The position numbers and the translations under genes were made by a program. A stretch of 7,223 nt of DNA, taken from positions 1-7,223 of the forward strand of contig CANHFL010000045.1 of the NCBI GenBank assembly GCA_947459855.1, written 5' to 3'. Below are positions 7,001 to 7,223 of the stretch, piece after piece; position 1 is the stretch's first letter, and every line of letters starts with the position of its first letter. The notes below the pieces were generated by a model that saw only the letters and a list, made by a program, of their open reading frames with translations, made no database searches and had not been told where the DNA came from. The DNA comes from Planctomycetaceae bacterium. GTDB taxonomy: Bacteria > Planctomycetota > Phycisphaerae > Phycisphaerales > SM1A02.

Positions 7001-7223
7001 CCGAAGCCGAAGGAAGCGACGAGGGCGGGACGGTCGCGGGTGCCGGCAAGGAAGGCCCGGGCACCGCGGACGCGGTGCTGCAGGGCAGGGGCCAGGCTGA
7101 CGCGGAGACGGGCGGCGATGGATCGTCGCCGGGGGATGGCGGTGCGGCCGGCTCGGGCGACACGGGTGGCAGCGATGCCCCAGATGGCAACGCCGGTTCG
7201 GATCCCGATGCGGGCGCTGGTGC
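3964..7223 (+). CDS. Large exported multi-fibronectin-type-III repeat protein, 3' end outside the window
   Basis: Uninterrupted frame of 1086 codons from the ATG at 3964 to the window edge. Visible order: signal peptide (1-23), unrecognised N-terminal domain (24-216), nine Fn3-like repeats (217-1009), acidic Gly-rich tail (1010 onwards). Fn3 arrays in exported bacterial proteins usually act as spacers or binding modules on the cell surface or in secreted enzymes, so an adhesion, matrix or scaffold role is the best inference; no catalytic motif is seen. Only two cysteines occur in the visible mature part (40 and 526), so the fold is not disulfide-rich. The signal peptide and the repeat periodicity establish the reading frame: long alternative frames on both strands here give Arg/Pro/His-rich nonsense. 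The gene is divergent from the minus-strand cluster. No Shine-Dalgarno precedes the start; Met7 is an alternative but would shorten the signal peptide's basic end. The C-terminal anchoring mode is unseen. Confidence 0.93.
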   Translation, partial: MKTRLAMLAAVLALAAAVPGAHAGFVGWQAAIRSAGSGRCYVDVFAGFGASGDRLLNVYDLNIQLGGGASFVQGSSAASRWKAQDDISAENSEDSFVTLGGFDGGDGHLYSSYGTSADPNFTNYTTAGAVTIPTSAGWYNADPTSTDIRAGDLLSTYSSWSGAVIQGAAASKQVWVGHFVIDRDIRDAWTLSIGGSAAFNSGTNATDTQTFVGAVAAPANVQASDGTSPAAVTVTWSASPGATGYRIFRDGRAAGAVGAVTTFSDGGATPGTLHAYTVRATLHAGTSDPSEADSGWRALSAPATLAASDGTATDKVVVSWAASSGAAGYEVYRAIGSGTVDLLDTVGAFTQYADTSALPGISYTYRVRAIGPLGGSAVSAPNTGYRNLLPPTGVAASDGTTAAGVTVTWTAPEGATGYAILRNGSASPIATVGAVTTYLDATAVAGTVYTYTVRATGAAAGSQSAASAGDAGMRAYAGPGSVVASDGTFADKVVVSWAPAGGALSYRLFRDGSESPVLSGITGTSCSDLTALPGVGHTYVVRAVYAAGISLPSASDAGYRNVAAPAGVAATDGMHVDKVSVTWGTVTGAVSYRVYRGATEIGSAAGTSFDDTGAVPGVSYPYTVRASGQVGIGAPGTANAGFRALAAPAGVTATDGTSVAKVDVSWGAVEGATGYAIYRDGSATALATVGAVLTYADTAAVRGVQHTYVVRASAATGVGVASASDAGYRNLAPPTGVVASDGTSAAAVNVGWAAVAGATGYSIHRTPSGGAAELAGTVGAVLTFADAGALPGVAYNYTVRATTTVATSAASTANAGFRNVSAPANVAATDGTAADRVTITWSAVPGATGYRVFRSGSANAIATVGNATSYDDATGAAGTQYGYTVKAVGAVTGAVSAASAANTGWRNRPAPTGVVATDTTPAKVRITWNALTGTPAATGYQVYRSIGGLPPVLLGSTAAATRAFDDTTIAPGVVGTYTVRARFSLAGTTPTQAVFTLPSVGDTGTRPLAFDGSEAEGSDEGGTVAGAGKEGPGTADAVLQGRGQADAETGGDGSSPGDGGAAGSGDTGGSDAPDGNAGSDPDAGAG
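4033..4611 (+). other. Unrecognised N-terminal extracellular domain of the Fn3 repeat protein
   Basis: Residues 24-216 do not resemble the repeats that follow. The segment is rich in Gly, Ser, Ala, Thr and aromatics, with likely beta strands such as CYVDVFAGFGASGDRLLNVY (40-59), then NIQLGGGASF (62-71), and VWVGHFVIDR (176-185) near its end. A Gly/Asp-rich stretch GGFDGGDGH (100-108) could form a turn or bind a cation. The general pattern (GDRLLNVYDLNI, later VWVGHFVI) recalls exported beta-sandwich proteins of Planctomycetota, many of which carry PEP-CTERM tails; this is from memory of the style, not an alignment. Function unknown. Confidence 0.5.
4612..6990 (+). repeat. Nine tandem fibronectin type III-like repeats within the surface-protein gene
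   Basis: In-frame units begin at 4612, 4864, 5131, 5395, 5653, 5902, 6160, 6427 and 6691 (residues 217, 301, 390, 478, 564, 647, 733, 822, 910), 83-89 residues each except the last, which is about 100. Each unit runs: APxGVxASDGT, then DKVxVSW, then GATGYRVYRDG, a G-A-V-T-T-Y-x-D segment, PGVxYTYTVRA, and an end of the form SAADAGYRN. The conserved Trp, the Tyr of GYxxYR and the Tyr of YTYTVRA are the usual Fn3 core positions. The DNA has diverged, but identical blocks persist: GGCGCGACGGGCTAC occurs at 5974-5988, 6232-6246 and 6499-6513 in units 6, 7 and 8. The array probably forms an extended rod of beta-sandwich modules outside the cell. Confidence 0.9.
6991..7223 (+). other. Acidic, Gly-rich low-complexity tail segment of the Fn3 repeat protein
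   Basis: Residues 1010-1086 follow the last repeat. Of 77 complete residues, 24 are Gly and 16 are Asp or Glu, with only two basic residues; Ala, Ser, Thr and Pro fill most of the rest. Runs such as GDGSSPGDGGAAGSGDTGG look disordered. It may be a linker to a membrane or wall anchor or to a further domain. It continues past the window edge, so its role is not visible. Confidence 0.75.

Noticed and set aside
5538..7100. 520-residue plus-strand frame inside the Fn3 region
   Set aside because: A +1/+2 shadow of the repeat array, Arg/Gly/His-rich, with no start signal; the repeats read cleanly in the other frame.
1..7223. Defence, toxin-antitoxin, mobile-element or biosynthetic cluster
   Set aside because: None of the genes has nuclease, transposase, integrase, toxin or biosynthetic core motifs, and no terminal repeats or RNA genes were seen.

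Overview
The window is a very GC-rich bacterial segment with two transcription directions. On the minus strand there are three closely packed genes, read from 3817 down past position 1. On the plus strand one very long gene starts at 3964 and is still open at the right edge. No rRNA, tRNA, CRISPR array, insertion sequence or phage gene was found by reading.

Minus-strand cluster, in order of transcription: (1) an atypical short-chain dehydrogenase/NAD(P)-binding protein with a C-terminal DUF2867 domain (3817-2333); (2) purT, formate-dependent phosphoribosylglycinamide formyltransferase of purine synthesis (2322-1081), whose probable Shine-Dalgarno overlaps the stop codon of gene 1; (3) after 48 bases holding a GC-rich stem-loop, the first 344 codons of an organophosphate:phosphate antiporter-type (GlpT/UhpT-like) MFS transporter, whose end lies left of the window. 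The spacing suggests one transcript, possibly attenuated at the stem-loop. Only purT has a firm metabolic role, and no shared pathway is evident.

Divergent region 3818-3963 (146 bases) separates the two directions and must hold the start signals for both. Only weak promoter candidates are visible.

Plus-strand gene 3964-7223 encodes at least 1086 residues of an exported protein: a Sec signal peptide, an unrecognised domain of about 190 residues, nine tandem fibronectin type III-like repeats of about 87 residues each, then an acidic Gly/Asp/Ala-rich low-complexity tail that runs off the window. It is probably a cell-surface or secreted adhesion/scaffold protein.

Organism: the high GC, the multi-Fn3 secreted protein and the style of its N-terminal domain recall Planctomycetota (perhaps Phycisphaerae). 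This is an inference from general resemblance; another GC-rich Gram-negative phylum is possible. The most novel-looking part is the surface protein, especially its N-terminal domain. No defence or mobile system is apparent.
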